Below are positions 1 to 11,535 of a stretch of 64,000 nucleotides of DNA, piece by piece. The notes beneath the pieces were generated by a model, which was not told the origin of the DNA, ran no database searches, and worked only from the letters and a program-made list of their open reading frames with translations. Source of the DNA: Rhinolophus ferrumequinum (taxonomy: Eukaryota > Chordata > Mammalia > Chiroptera > Rhinolophidae); the NCBI RefSeq assembly GCF_004115265.2, contig NC_046304.1:16918292-16982291 (forward strand), written 5' to 3'. The first letter of the stretch is position 1. The number at the start of each line of letters is the position of its first letter. The translations under genes were made by a program, and so were the position numbers.

Positions 1-942
1 AACAATCCAATTAAAAAATGGGCAGAGGACCTGAATAGACATTTCTCCGAAGAGGACATTCCCTTTTCTCTGCATCCTTGCCAACAGACATATGAAAAGA
101 TGCTCAACATCACTAATCTTCAGAATCACAATGAGATATCACCTCACATCTGTCAGGATGGCTGTCATCATCAATAAATCAATAAGTGTTGGCAAGGATG
201 CAGAGAAAAGGGAACCCTCGTGCATCATTGGTGGGATTGCAAATTGGTGCAGCCACTATGGAAAACAGTATGGAGGTTCCTCAAAAAATGAAAAATAGAA
301 CTACCTTATAACCCAGCAATTCCATTTTTGGGTATTGATCTGAAGAAATCCACTCATTCGGAAAGATATATGCATCCCTATGTTCGCTGCAGCACTATTT
401 ACAATAGCCAAGATATGGAAGCAACCTAAGTGCCCATCAATAGACGATTTGGTAAAGAAACTGCGGTACATGTATACAATGGAGTATTACTCTGCCATAA
501 AAAAGAATGAAATCTTACCACTTGTGACAACATGGATGGACCTAGAGGGTATTATGTTAAGTGAAATAAGTCAAGCCGAGAAAGAAAAATACCATATGAT
601 CTCACTTATATGTGGAATCTAAAGAACAAAGTAAACAAAATAAAAACAGACTAATTGATACAGAAAACAAACTGATTGTTGCCAGAGGGGAGCTGGGTGA
701 AAAAGGTGAAGGGATTAAGAAATACAAATTGGTAGTTACAAAATAGTCATGGGGATGTAAAGTACAGCATATGGAATATAGTCAATAATATTGTAATAAC
801 TATGTACAGTACCGGATGGGTACCGGACTAACTGGGGGGACCACTGCATAAATTATATATATGTCTAACCACTATGCTGTATAACTGAAACAATATAAAA
901 TAATATTGAATGTCAACTGTAAGTGAAAAAATAAAAAATAGA
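1..942 (+). repeat. L1 LINE, 3' end (ORF2 C-terminus plus 3' UTR)
   Basis: The segment encodes the C-terminal end of L1 ORF2. Recognisable stretches are [65 protein letters not shown] and KYHMISLICGI at 380-622. An A-rich 3' UTR follows and ends near 942 in an A-rich tail. The element runs off the left edge of the window and the frame is disrupted, so it is a dead copy. A 28-bp piece (59-86) is an exact inverted copy of 187-214 and interrupts the expected ORF2 sequence; it is described in the findings. Confidence 0.9.
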
Positions 943-2392
943 CCAAGTTCCTGTCTCCATGGAACTATTTCCGTGTATGAAAAGGCTATTCATGCAAATA
1001 AACACGATTGTGACAGTCCTTATGAAAGACAAGTAAAGCATATGCTGAGAGACTGTGAGGGACAGTGTTCTGATTGGATTTGGGTGTCAGGAAAGGCTTC
1101 TCTGACGAAGTGATTTTTAAGCTGAAATAAAGGGTGGGGGGATGGGAATAAGGAATGACAGATGAAAAGAATGGTGTGTCCAAAAGCCACGAAGATGGAA
1201 GAAACTGGCCAGGGTAATGGGACTTTGAAAGCCAAGGGAGGAGGCTGGAGAAATAAGCAGTGCCAGGTGGTGGAGGCTCTCCAAGGTCACGTGAAAGAAC
1301 GGAAAGCCTTTAAAGGATTGTAAGCAGAGATGCGACATCACCAGGTTTACCATGCCTGTCATCAGCCCTAGTCCCCTCATTTTTGGTTTTTCTACTTCTG
1401 AGAAGCTCACTTTGTCGTGGAGAGTCATGAAACCAGGATGACTGTCTCCAGTACAGATTCATGCTGTCCAATTGCCACTGATTGTCCTTTCATACACCCA
1501 CCGTCAACTCGCAGTGGCGTTTCCCGTGACCCCAAACCTTTTCCTACTCAGAAACTCCCAACTCCATCATTTCCCTTCTCCCCTTTTGCAGAGAAGATAC
1601 TAATAATGAATATATGTTACACAGTACAAAAAGTGTAGGAAGATAAAAGAGCAGAGATAAAGGTGGACACTATGTTTAAAAACACTGCGTTAAGATAAAT
1701 AATAACAGGCTAGCCTGATTTGTTTATGATAAGCAGAAGAGGGAAATACTTTTAATGGAAGGAGGAAGCCTGGAAAGACAGATTATACACTTTGAAGATA
1801 CATGTAATGGAAATTTACAGATATGAGAAACTGAGGTATGAAAATAGGAGCATGGGATATTCTCACAAATGAGCCACGCTTTTTATTTTTAAACAATTTC
1901 CTGTTATGCTGTGGGATAGGGTACAGCTGATGTTCAAGTATCACAGAAAACATACTTTCTACATTGAAATTTCACCAAATGAGGCATAAACTCAATCTCT
2001 AACATCTAAAACCCCCCCACAAACCTTGGAGACCCTATCCTGAATAAGCAATGGGAAAAGGATGGATTGGAAAAGAAGTACTACAGCAGGCTATAGGGCA
2101 ATTGTGGAGGTGCGTTTCTGAGGTCAGCATCAGAGTAAAATGGGAAAAACCCAAGCACCCCCACATGAGGAATTTTCATAACATTTGTCATTGTGCAAAA
2201 AAAACATAAGTATACAGGATGGAAGTATTGAGCAGTTTTAAAACAGCCTTTGTTAATGAAATCCAGTGAGATCTGTAAATTTCATGTGGCCTCCGTCCAT
2301 TTGGTGTTTCCTTCTAGGTTAAAAGGGATCTCCAATATCCTGTTACATTTGCTACTGATTTTATTGTTTTTTTGTTGTTATTTTGTTTTTGT
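943..2392. other. Intergenic stretch, nothing recognised
   Basis: No exon-like sequence, known repeat or RNA gene was recognised here. The short open frames have no family resemblance. Confidence 0.5.
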
Positions 2393-2530
2393 TTAAAATT
2401 TATTGGGGTGACAATGGTTAGTAAAGTTACATAGTGGTTTCATTGTTTCTGAAGTAGTTGTACTATACATTGTGCAAAGTATGTTATAAGATCAAGATGT
2501 CTCTATTCCATTTAAGCTTCCCTCCCTGTA
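2393..2530 (-). repeat. L1 3' UTR fragment, antisense
   Basis: The string beginning tttattggggtgacaatgg and the following 'agtaaagttacatag' resemble the reverse complement of the L1 3' UTR common in laurasiatherian genomes. It is preceded by a T-rich stretch that would be the poly(A) tail of an antisense insertion. Family assignment is from memory. Confidence 0.5.
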
Positions 2531-2744
2531 ATGACCTTCTCCTAAACAGCTGGGCTTTTCGTGAAACTTCTTGCAAAAATTTCAGATATCCGAATTCCTT
2601 GATCCTTACCCACTAAATGCCAGTAGCATAGTCCCTTCTCCCAACATTGTGATAACCAAAAATACCCTCAACAAAGTTCCTCATGGCCCCTTGGACTCAT
2701 AAGCCCAACCACACTTAGAGTTCTGGTTGCTCATAGAGCTCATG

Positions 2745-2945
2745 TTTAATGTTGAGAATAGTCACTAACATTTCCTAGCCCTTGCTGTATGCCAGGCACC
2801 ATGCTAAGCATGCACTGTCTCTTTTAATATATATGGCAATTCTGAGATCGGTCATTGTCATCATCCCCATTTAACAGATGAGAAAACGGAGATGTAGTTC
2901 AAAACAAAACAAAAAACTTGCCCGAGGTCCCATAGCTAACTTCCT
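2745..2945 (-). repeat. MIR SINE
   Basis: The diagnostic MIR strings are present in reverse orientation: 'tgccaggcaccatgctaagc', 'catccccatttaacagatga' and 'gaggtcccatagctaac'. This is an ancient mammal-wide SINE. Confidence 0.75.
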
Positions 2946-2949
2946 GCCA

Positions 2950-3071
2950 TTCCTTCACTCATTCAATAAATTCAGTAAATTTATGTTCCATGTTCCTGCT
3001 GGTCCTGCTGGTGACAGGCACTAGGCTGAGGGCTGGAGATTTAACAATCAACAAAACCGACCAAGTGCCAC
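2950..3071 (-). repeat. L2 LINE 3' end, antisense
   Basis: The order 'cattcaataaattcag ... gacaggcactaggctgaggg ... caatcaacaaaaccgacc' follows the reverse-complemented L2 3' end (cattcaacaaatatttattg, then caggcactgtgctagg, then gaacaagacagaca). The L1 fragment at 3072-3195 appears to abut or interrupt it. Confidence 0.55.
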
Positions 3072-3195
3072 ACCAAAAAAACACAAGCAATACAATTAAA
3101 AAATGGGCAGAGGACCTGAATAGACATTTCTCCAAAGAGGACATACTGATGACCCCTAGACATATGAAAAGATGCTCAACATCACTAATCTTCAG
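3072..3195 (+). repeat. Short internal L1 ORF2 fragment
   Basis: About 124 bp of L1 ORF2, nearly identical to the start of the window over 'aattaaaaaatgggcagagg' through the region encoding [11 protein letters not shown]. It lacks both the 5' part and the 3' end with poly(A). Ordinary target-primed L1 insertion leaves a 3' end, so this piece is unusual; see findings. Confidence 0.8.
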
Positions 3196-3949
3196 AGAAA
3201 GCTCCCATTAGAGCTTGCTGTCACTACAGGTGGCGAAAGCTCTCAGGCCACCATGTAGTGGAAGAATATAGTTTAATTTCCACATGAAATCGTGTTCAAC
3301 ATGTTTTCTTGGTGCTCCTTTATAGACTGTTCTTAGCATGTGGCTTTTTATGATGACAGGTCCTGTTGCTTCATTCCTGAATTTTCTGAATCTCCTGGAC
3401 CCCAGCATTTGTCCCTGAGTGACATCGTTCTGAATGTTTCCATATCCTGGACAGTCAGTTTTGTTTTGATTGGTACTCTGGTTCTCTGTGCATGCCCCGT
3501 CTTGCTAAACAGATCATAATCTCTAGCCAGCTTCAGTAGCTCCCCTGTTCCCACGGTCGTCGCTCACACATTCAGTCCCGTGTATATGCTGGCTCCAGGT
3601 GCTTTTTAAATTAGACCCCTTCCCCACTGGCAGCACTGGGTTATATTCAGTAATTCCTTCACTTACTCAACAAAGTGATCGTTATATGGGGCAGAAGAAC
3701 AACTCCTTTTGAACATGTCTTACACACTGCAACACATACCAAGACACTCTATAAACTTGACATTACCTAGCTAGTACAATCATGACAATGTAGCTACCAT
3801 TAATTCATTGTAACTAACACCCTCAGTACTTCACACCACCACTCCCACATCCAGTCCTGTTTTCTTGTTTCTTTGACCCCACTTCTTCCTGCTGAGTTCT
3901 GTTGCATTCCCTGAGCTGGATCTTCAGCTGCTCCTCTTCTCCCGGTCAA
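3196..3949. other. Intergenic stretch, nothing recognised
   Basis: No coding exon or RNA gene seen. The small open frames here have no recognisable family features. Confidence 0.4.
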
Positions 3950-4175
3950 CACCAGTAGCTCTTAATCTTTTTTGAGTCTGGATCCCTTGGAGGAAATGAA
4001 GAAAAATGCACATTTTGCATGCAAATTTCAGGCGGGGTGAGGGGGGATTCCACTGAGTATTTCTTAAACTTTTTTTAAGCCCACGCCGCCTTCTGCTAAA
4101 CATAAAAATCTGTGGAACAAGCCCTCCCACACTCAATATTCTGGTAAGAGGTGTGATCCTCAGTCCTCCAATCTT
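3950..4175. repeat. Possible old non-autonomous DNA transposon
   Basis: The strings 'tagctcttaatctttttt', 'gtctggatccct', 'aaaaatgcacattttgcat' and 'aaatttcaggcggggt' resemble a hAT-type MITE that I recall as starting with 'cagtggttctcaac', followed by a 'ggaccccttt' region. No clear 8-bp target duplication was made out, so the call is tentative. Confidence 0.3.
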
Positions 4176-4639
4176 ACAATCACTGATACACAGCTGATAG
4201 CCATCTTCCACCAGCCAAGAATTTTTTGCCGAGCTAAATTTTTTAGGTCCACATCGGAAAACCAGTAAAAAGTTTTATTTCCTAAATATAACATGGTTCA
4301 GCTTCTGACTGGGTCCTCCACTCAATCCCCCAGTGAGACTCGTTGCTTTGAGAGCCCACTCTCACAGCCATCATTAGGCTCCACGTTTTTTATATCCACA
4401 CTTAGGTTTCTCTCCTTAGTGTCAGGCACATTTTGTCAGTTGCCTGTGAAAATTTTCACTCTGCTTATTCTCAATTTCTTTTTCTTTACCATCACTGTTC
4501 TTGCCTGGGCACATTGATCCATTGGGTCTAGAATGTAGCGTTCTATTGGCAAATGTAATCCACGATGCTAAATGATAGTGAATGGTTTTAGGGAGTAATA
4601 CAATACAGTGCGTTTGCGTAGTCCTACATGCACAGCTTA

Positions 4640-4800
4640 AATGTTTCCATATACTCGTATGTCATTTCTTACTCTTTCCTATAGTCCTTGAGGTGGGTAG
4701 GACAGTAGGGTGAGGAGCCAAGGTCACACAGCTAAGTATTGACATGCTAGACTGACACCAAGTTCTGTTATGTTGCAGTCCAGCACTTTTGCTCTTCTGC
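4640..4800 (-). repeat. MIR SINE
   Basis: The core 'ccaaggtcacacagctaagt' preceded by 'ttgaggtgggtagg' matches the reverse-complemented MIR core. The ends are diffuse. Confidence 0.65.
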
Positions 4801-5079
4801 CTCTGTAACTTGAGCTAGGTCCTGTTACAGCAGGGAAAAATCTTGGACAAATCAAAACCATTGCTTTCCAAGAGCTTATGGGACACTTTGACATTTAATA
4901 AAAAATGATGATCCCAAAAGCATGTTACACGTATGTCATGTTTTAATAAATATTATCTTCCATGTATTTTTCAAGGCAGCGTGCTTTTCTTCATCAGATT
5001 TCAAAATACTCACATGCATACTGAACAATGCTCCACAGAAAGTTAAGCAGGTTGAACAGCAAGAGCCATTAGTACTTTC

Positions 5080-6072
5080 TAGGTGTTTGTTCTGATTTTC
5101 CTTTCATATATATATATATATAATGAACTGTTTTTATTGGAAAAACTCATACAACACAGGGAAATGTAAGTGACTCTTAATTCACCTCACCCCATATACA
5201 CACAAAACCAACACACGCTCTAGAAAGAGTTTCCTCCCCAGAGGAAACACTGTTAGCAATTTGGTGTTTTTCTTTCCAAACCTTTCCTTGCATGATTATA
5301 TAACAGTATATGCACCATTCACACTTACAGCTTTTTTAAAATCCTAAGTTATATCTCACTATACTTACTACTCTGCGACTTGTTCTTTTTCCTTTTAGTA
5401 TGTTGTGGGGATCTTTCTCTGTACTTTGGTCTGTCTCTCCTTTTCATGTCTATCTAGTATTCCATAGTTGGACCATACCGTAAAATATGTTGTGACTTTA
5501 TTATTAGATATTTAGATTGATAATTTTTTGCTATTACAAACAATGCTTTATCCTTATGCATATTTATGCTTCTTCCAGTATTGAAAAAAGTGTCTATACC
5601 CTTGTATCTTTATGTATACTGATATCAGTCTTCTATTTACTTACAAAGCTTTTATTGGCCTTTTGTATTTCTTCTGTGTATTTCCAATTTATATCATCTG
5701 AATAATTCTTTTGGGTCATTCGTGTTTCTTCATAATTTGTAGGATCTCTTTGACTATTCTGGATATTAACCCTTGCTCTGCTATATACTACAAATATTTT
5801 TTTCTAAACTGTTACCTGTCTTTTAACTTGTTAATAGTGCCTTTTGATGGACAGTTTGTCTGGTTTTTTTTTTTTTAATGTACACAAACCTGTCCGTCCT
5901 TTTCTATATGACATCTGGGTTTTATGCTTTGTTTGGGAAAGCTTTCTCTAGCCTGTGAATTTTTAAAATATTTTTCAAAATTTTCTTCTAATACATTTAC
6001 CGTATTGCTTTTCATGTTTCATCTTTGATAAATCTGGAATTTATATTTATGTTTGGGATGTGGCAGGATGTT
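5080..6072 (-). repeat. Old L1 LINE, antisense, left part
   Basis: An AT-rich stretch with antisense L1M-type strings such as 'ggatattaacccttgctctg', 'ttttaacttgttaatagtgc' and 'gggaaagctttctctagcc'. The LTR at 6073 interrupts it and it resumes at 6516. An (AT)n run lies near 5109-5122. The subfamily is not resolved. Confidence 0.5.
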
Positions 6073-6515
6073 GTATTAGTTTCCTATGGCTGCCATAACA
6101 AATAACCACAGGGTGGGTGCCTTATGACAACAGAAATTTATTTTCTCACAGTTCTGGAGGTTGGAAGTCTGACATGAAGGTGACAAGCAGAGTTGATCCC
6201 CTTTTGGAGGCACCGAGGGAGAAACCTTCCATGCCTCTCCCCTACCTCTGGCGGCTGCCAGCGGTCCTCGGCATTCCTTGGCTTGTAAATGCACACCATT
6301 CCAGTCTCTCACTCCGTCTTCACGTTGTCTTCTCTGGACCTGTGTCCTTCCTTTTCTGTCTCCTATGAGGATACTCTCATACACATGGATTTAGGGCCTC
6401 CCAGTATGGTCTCATCTCAGTCCTTACCGTAATTACATCTGCAAAGCCCTCATTTCCAAATAAGGTCACATTCTGAGGAACTGGGGGGACTGAATGGGGG
6501 CGGCGCTAGTCAATT
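6073..6515 (-). repeat. MLT1-type (ERVL-MaLR) LTR fossil
   Basis: In reverse orientation the segment carries the hallmark MLT1 strings: 'tgtattagtttcctatggct', 'gccataacaaataaccac', 'aacagaaatttattttctca', 'cagttctggaggttggaag' and 'catttccaaataaggtcac'. It looks like a solo LTR of the ancient mammalian MaLR group, inserted into an older antisense L1. It is a broken fossil with no internal genes seen. Confidence 0.8.
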
Positions 6516-7260
6516 AACTTAATTTTTTCCAACAGAATCTTAATGGTTTCTGTGGCTTCCTTACCGAGTCCTTCCTTTCCTTCAAGTCCGATGTGCTCGC
6601 CCCAAATTAGCTTCAGTTGGTCTGGTTCAGGACTCTCTTCTGTTCCCCTGATCAGTTCATTTCTTCTACACTGTTTCAATTATAATAGTTTGTAGGATGT
6701 TTTGATATATTGTACATTTCTCCCCTTCCCTCGGTGTTCTTCTTTCAAAGACTTCCTGGTCATCCTTTGACATGGTCTCTAATTCACATACACTTTAGAA
6801 AGAGTTAATATTGAGTCCATTAAAAACATGTTGGGATTTTGATTAGGATTATATTGAATTTCTAGATCAATTGGGGGGAAATTGATATGTTTACAATATT
6901 GAATCTTTCCTTCAGGGCCGTGCTCTCCATGTAGGCTTTTATGTTTTTCAGTGAAGGTTTGTAGCTTTCTTCATGTAGGTCTTGCATATTTCTTGTTGGA
7001 TCTAAAACTAGGGATTTTACAAATTAAAACACATTGTAAATTGTCCTTTTTTCTTTTGCACCTTCCAACAGATAATTTCTGATTATAGAAAAGTCATTTA
7101 TTTTCGTATGTTGATCTTGTATCCAGCTACCTTACCTCAATTGTTTTTGTTCATCTTATATGTTTTTATGAATTACCATATTGTTTGAAAATAGTGATAG
7201 TTATTTCTCTTCCTTTCCAATGTTAACATCTTTGAAGGTTTATGTATGTGCCGTTATATT
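6516..7260 (-). repeat. Old L1 LINE, antisense, right part
   Basis: The L1-like sequence continues after the LTR, for example 'aaaacatgttgggattttg', 'tacaatattgaatctttcc' and 'gtaggtcttgcatatttctt'. These match antisense L1 ORF2/3' sequence of an old family. Together with 5080-6072 it forms one element split by the LTR. Confidence 0.5.
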
Positions 7261-7760
7261 GGCTAGGACCCCAATAGTGGAGCATCAAACAGCAGCAGAT
7301 TGAGTGAACGTGGTACTTACAGTCTAGATCGAAGAAAACATATAAAGACAAACCAGTCAAGCCACAGATACTGCATGAGAACTTATAACACATAAAAGAA
7401 GCAACGTGGCAGAATCTTGAGTAGCAAGTGCTCCCTGTCCTTCTTTATCTTACATTAATATTACTTAACACCTTGTAAATCCTTCTAAGATTTGTGCTTG
7501 GCAGCTCCATCCTGTTAGCTGGCAACGTGGGCAGTTGCTCTGCCTGCAGGGAAAATGTATTTCAGCCTGGCTCATAACTCCACATTCATTCAGTCTTTAG
7601 ACTGACCACTAATAGTTTGTGAGGTCTGTCACAGATAAGAGGTGACACCCAAGTGCCAAATAAGCATGTGCCAGTATGCTTGAGGCTGAGGTTCCTGTTA
7701 TTATATATAATGAAGATTCCTTCCCAAATAAGACTTTAAAAAAACACACACTTTTATTCA

Positions 7761-7917
7761 TTTAAGTGTGTTTTTCCCGGACCCATCCGCTCCAAGTCAA
7801 GTAGTTGTTTTAATCTAGTTGTGGAGGGCACAGTTCACTGTCCCATGAGGGGATTGAACCGGCAACCTTGTTAAGAGCACCACGCTCTAACCAACTGAGC
7901 TAACCGGCCGCCCCCCA
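7761..7917 (-). repeat. tRNA-derived bat SINE, single head
   Basis: Read on the minus strand it starts 'gcggccggttagctcagttg', then 'gttagagcgtgg' (A box), then 'caaggttgccggttcaatcc' (B box), then 'gtggagggc...' and a tail. The (-) strand tRNA-like promoter and the short tail define it as a monomer related to the copies at 41-47 kb and 58.5 kb. The flanks share an 'aaaaaacac...acttttA'-like string that could be a decayed target duplication. Confidence 0.8.
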
Positions 7918-9310
7918 AAAAACACTTTTAAGACCCTGTAACTAATCAGCTTTCTCTGCATTGTTTTCAGTTTCTGGCCATTTAGGTTTTCACCAACAAT
8001 CTTGTTGAGAAACAATGAACTCTTGGGGTTGAAATTGGGAGTGGATGGTAAAAGACACTACAGACTTAGCTTCACAAAGAGTGGCTTTTCCTTCACTCCT
8101 TTAACATGTATCAAGCGCCTACATAATTGTAGTCTAGTAAATAGGTTAATAGAGCTCAGCCTGTAAAAAGGAAAAACTAGATATTTATATAGGAGCTTGG
8201 ATTTCTATAGATAGTATGATGCCCACTTTAAAGACAGAACCTGAGTGCAAATTAGGATGGGAATCTTACTATTTTTAAGGTTAAAGTTACCAGAACAAAT
8301 GTACCCTTCCCCAGTTAAGAAGAATTCTTTTCAAAACCGTTGATAACCCACTTTGAAAGATAATCTATAACAATTCAAATATCAAATTACTTGATATTAA
8401 AAATGAGATTTCTGAGAACTTAATAACACTGAAAATGCTATAAGTGAAATATTAATATTCAAAATTAATTTAATTTAAAGCATAATATCAATCAAATACA
8501 TAATAAATGCATATAAAGAGGACTGGGAAGAATTCTACCAAAATGCTAATATCTGAGAGTAATATCTCTCAGTGATGGCATCAGTTGGGATTATTAATTT
8601 CTAATGTGGGCATGTTTTACTTTTTAGCATATTACTTTTATGATCAGAAAACTAAAAAATAAAGTCATCTGAATTACGTAAAGCAAAAAAAATAATAAAC
8701 AAACACCAACCATTTTATGAAACGACTTACGAGACATGAAGGCACTGAAAACTATAGGCCTGATAATTAAGGAAGGCAGTTGAATTTGTTCACAGCCATT
8801 TGCTGGTGCTAACTCATTTCAAAGGTAATTTCCTTGATGGTTCAATGTCCTTGAATATACTTTTAAAAGTGAGTTTACAACTCACTTTTTAGTTCTGTGC
8901 GACTTTTGGCAAACAAGCAAAGTTTTGCATCGGAAGGGCTTTAAAAACTATAAAGCAATACACAAAGACAAGAATTGCATAATCAGTTCTTTGTGTGAAT
9001 TAGGGTTTTTTATTGACAGGGAGCGTTATTATTGTGTACAGGAGCAAAGACTTCCCTGTGGTGTGCAGCTGTGCCCACTGTTTGTAGAAGCCACGTGCTG
9101 GGGTGTGACTGTGCTTCTCACAGTTTGCCTTTGCGGACAGTCCAGGATGAAACTGAGGAAGCTGCAGTCTGGAAGCTTAAGACCAGGCCCAGGGCATTTT
9201 CAATCCCATGGATGTTGATTGCGAAGTTGAACAGCGAGTAACTGTGCTGCAGCGACACCAAGAGAAAGACAAACAGTCCCTTGACTGTGCCCAGCACGTA
9301 GTATACATGT
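7918..9310. other. Intergenic stretch without genes
   Basis: No coding exon recognised. Sequence near 8530-8680 ends in an 'aaaaataaag' tail and may be an old LINE tail, but I could not name it. Confidence 0.4.
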
Positions 9311-9319
9311 ATTTTTGAA

Positions 9320-9450
9320 AATATCTCTTCACAGTAAGGTAGGTAGAGGCACCCCCCTATTTGACAGGGAGGTTAAGTAGTTTTCCCCATGTCACACAGC
9401 TTATGTGTAGCAGAGTCAGGACTAGAACTCTGGTCCTCTAATGCTGACCC
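9320..9450 (-). repeat. MIR SINE fragment
   Basis: 'ttgacagggaggttaagtag', 'catgtcacacagcttatg' and 'cagagtcaggactagaact' follow the reverse-complemented MIR core in order. Confidence 0.7.
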
Positions 9451-10685
9451 CCGTGCGGGATGCCATGGCTGCCTCCTGGACAACAGCAGGCCCTATGTGC
9501 CCATCAGAGGCATACAGTCTAAAGGGGAGACGCATATACAGATATCAGCGCCAGGCCAGACGGAGACGGTGTTTTATGGAGTCCAAAGTGCAGGAGAACA
9601 AAAGACGAAGGCCATTAATTTCCTCCTGGCCCCATTCTCAGTGGTACGAACAAGTTGTCTCCTTCTTTGTGCCATGTTTCTCGCAATATGGCTTTTGTTG
9701 ATGCTCGCCTAAAGGGAATGATCCATACAAGCCTGTCACTTTCTATTTGTATGACTCATTTTACCTTTATGTCTTACATTCCGTTTCCTCTTGCTCACTT
9801 GTTGTGAATTCCAGACTCTAGATCTGTGTCTCTACGTCCATTTTCCTGTGTCTACAGGTGTATCTTGGCCCTTTCTCTCGTAACTGTATCTATTTGTCTT
9901 TTCCAATGGATCTTCTTCTTGTGCTATGTTTTGCTCTCCATGTCTCTTCCCATCACTTCATTTCTCCTTTTGTCCTCCTTCCTGCTCTGGCTCTGCTTCA
10001 AAGTTCCCTAATGCAGAAATGAAGTGCAGATCTAAACAAAATAATGTTTATTTCATAACAGTTATTTTTTTCTCTATGATTTTTTAAGTAGATGAGTGGA
10101 CGGAGACCTCCAAGTTCTCTTTCAGTTCTGGAGCTCAATATGACAATGTTTCATGTGTGGATCTCAATCGTTTTTCCAACTAAATCATTTTTCCTAAAAA
10201 ATGTAGATGCAGATTTCTGGGTAAAAAGATAGTGCCCTTGATCAAGGATAGCAGCCCACACATCACATATCACGATATTCATTGAGTATTTTAAAAGTCA
10301 ACATGGTATTTTTAATTTAAGGCTGGAAAACCAGAGAGCAGACATAGGGGAGAGTCCTGCATCTTATACCCTAGTGGTTTCTAGATTGAAGCCTAAAGGA
10401 AAGAGAGAGATGGGGACCAAAAAACAGGGTCATATACCTCAGAGGCAGAAGAAACCACTGAGAAATCCCATCACAGCCCTTCAAAACTGGGAGCTTTATA
10501 AATTCTCATTCAAGGGATGAGACTCTGATTTGGTAAGTGAGTCTTATCTTAATATCTGGTCATGAAAACTTTACTTTTGAAACCCACACAAGAAGTGTAA
10601 TTTAAAACTCCTTAAATCCCAACCCTACAGCAGGAAGTTTTGGAAATCACCCTGGAACATGAATCAGGAGCCCCTGGTTTTAACT
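9451..10685. other. Intergenic stretch, nothing recognised
   Basis: Open frames of up to about 107 codons exist around 9389-9712 but overlap a MIR at their start and show no family motif. I see no gene. Confidence 0.4.
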
Positions 10686-10689
10686 TGAG

Positions 10690-10870
10690 ACTGGCCAGTT
10701 CAGAGGGTGGCAAGTCAGTTTATCATCCTACAGTTAAATTTCTTCATCTATAAAATGAAAATAATATTTTCACCTACCTCACAGGATTACTTTGAGACCC
10801 ATTGAGACAATATATATGAAAATGCTTTGAAAGATTATAAAGTTATGTGTATATAAAATGGTGTTAATAA
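10690..10870 (+). repeat. MIR SINE
   Basis: 'tttcttcatctataaaatga' followed by 'cctacctcacaggattac' and a degraded 3' part is the MIR order in the forward direction. Confidence 0.65.
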
Positions 10871-11001
10871 CAGCAGCGTCAGAGCTCATAAAATCCACCC
10901 CACACATTTATATTTGTGACTAAACAATTAGGAACAGTGGTTATTAATCAGAAACTACATTGTGAAAAAGAATTACTCTCTTCCTGCTTCTCAAGTTTGA
11001 A

Positions 11002-11275
11002 GGTGGTATAGTCATTAAGCACCCAGACCTTGAAGGCAGAAAGTACTGAGTTCAAACCCCAACTCTGCCATCAGCAACATGACTTTAGGCAATATATTAA
11101 TTGCTCTGAGTCTCATTTTGCACACAGACACAGACACACACAGACACAGACACAGACACACACACACACGGTGAGGATAATAGATTTTCTGTGAGGACCC
11201 AATGAGATATTGCATGCAAAATGTTTGATATAGAGCCTGGCACATAGTAAGTACTCAATAAACATTAGCTTAAAA
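11002..11275 (+). repeat. MIR SINE with an internal (CAGACA/CA)n microsatellite
   Basis: A nearly full-length MIR: 'ggtatagtcattaagcaccc', 'gagttcaaaccccaactctg', 'ctctgagtctcattttg', then an expanded CA-rich simple repeat at 11121-11169, then 'ggtgaggataatag' and 'gcctggcacatagtaagtac' plus 'tcaataaac'. The microsatellite sits where the canonical element reads 'tctgtaaaatggggataata'. Confidence 0.85.
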
Positions 11276-11535
11276 AGTATCAAACATTCTTTGAGCACTT
11301 GCAATGTGCCAGGCCTAACTCGGGAAACAAAATGAAAAGACATGGTCCCATTTCAAAGAGCTAACAGTTTGGTGGGGAAACGTACATACAAATAAAAAAC
11401 ATGCTCACTACTCAAATGCAAAGGTAGGTTTGACAATGAACTTATAAATCTGCTTGGAGAGACAGGTAAATGGAAACCTTCTTGGACGAGGAAGCATTTG
11501 ACTCAAGACTTTTGAAGGATGAGTAGAAGTTTGTG
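11276..11535 (-). repeat. L2 LINE 3' end, antisense
   Basis: 'ttgagcacttgcaatgtgcc', 'aggcctaactcgggaaac', 'aaagagctaacagtttggtg' and 'gacttttgaaggatgagtag' follow the antisense L2 3' end in order. Confidence 0.7.

Noticed and set aside
7861-7917. tRNA-like sequence with A and B boxes (also near 41.2, 41.5, 44.7, 46.5 and 58.5 kb)
   Set aside because: These are the heads of tRNA-derived SINEs with tails and target duplications, not functional tRNA genes.
11015-11343. Minus-strand frames rich in Cys-Val repeats
   Set aside because: They are translations of the CA/CAGACA microsatellite within a MIR.
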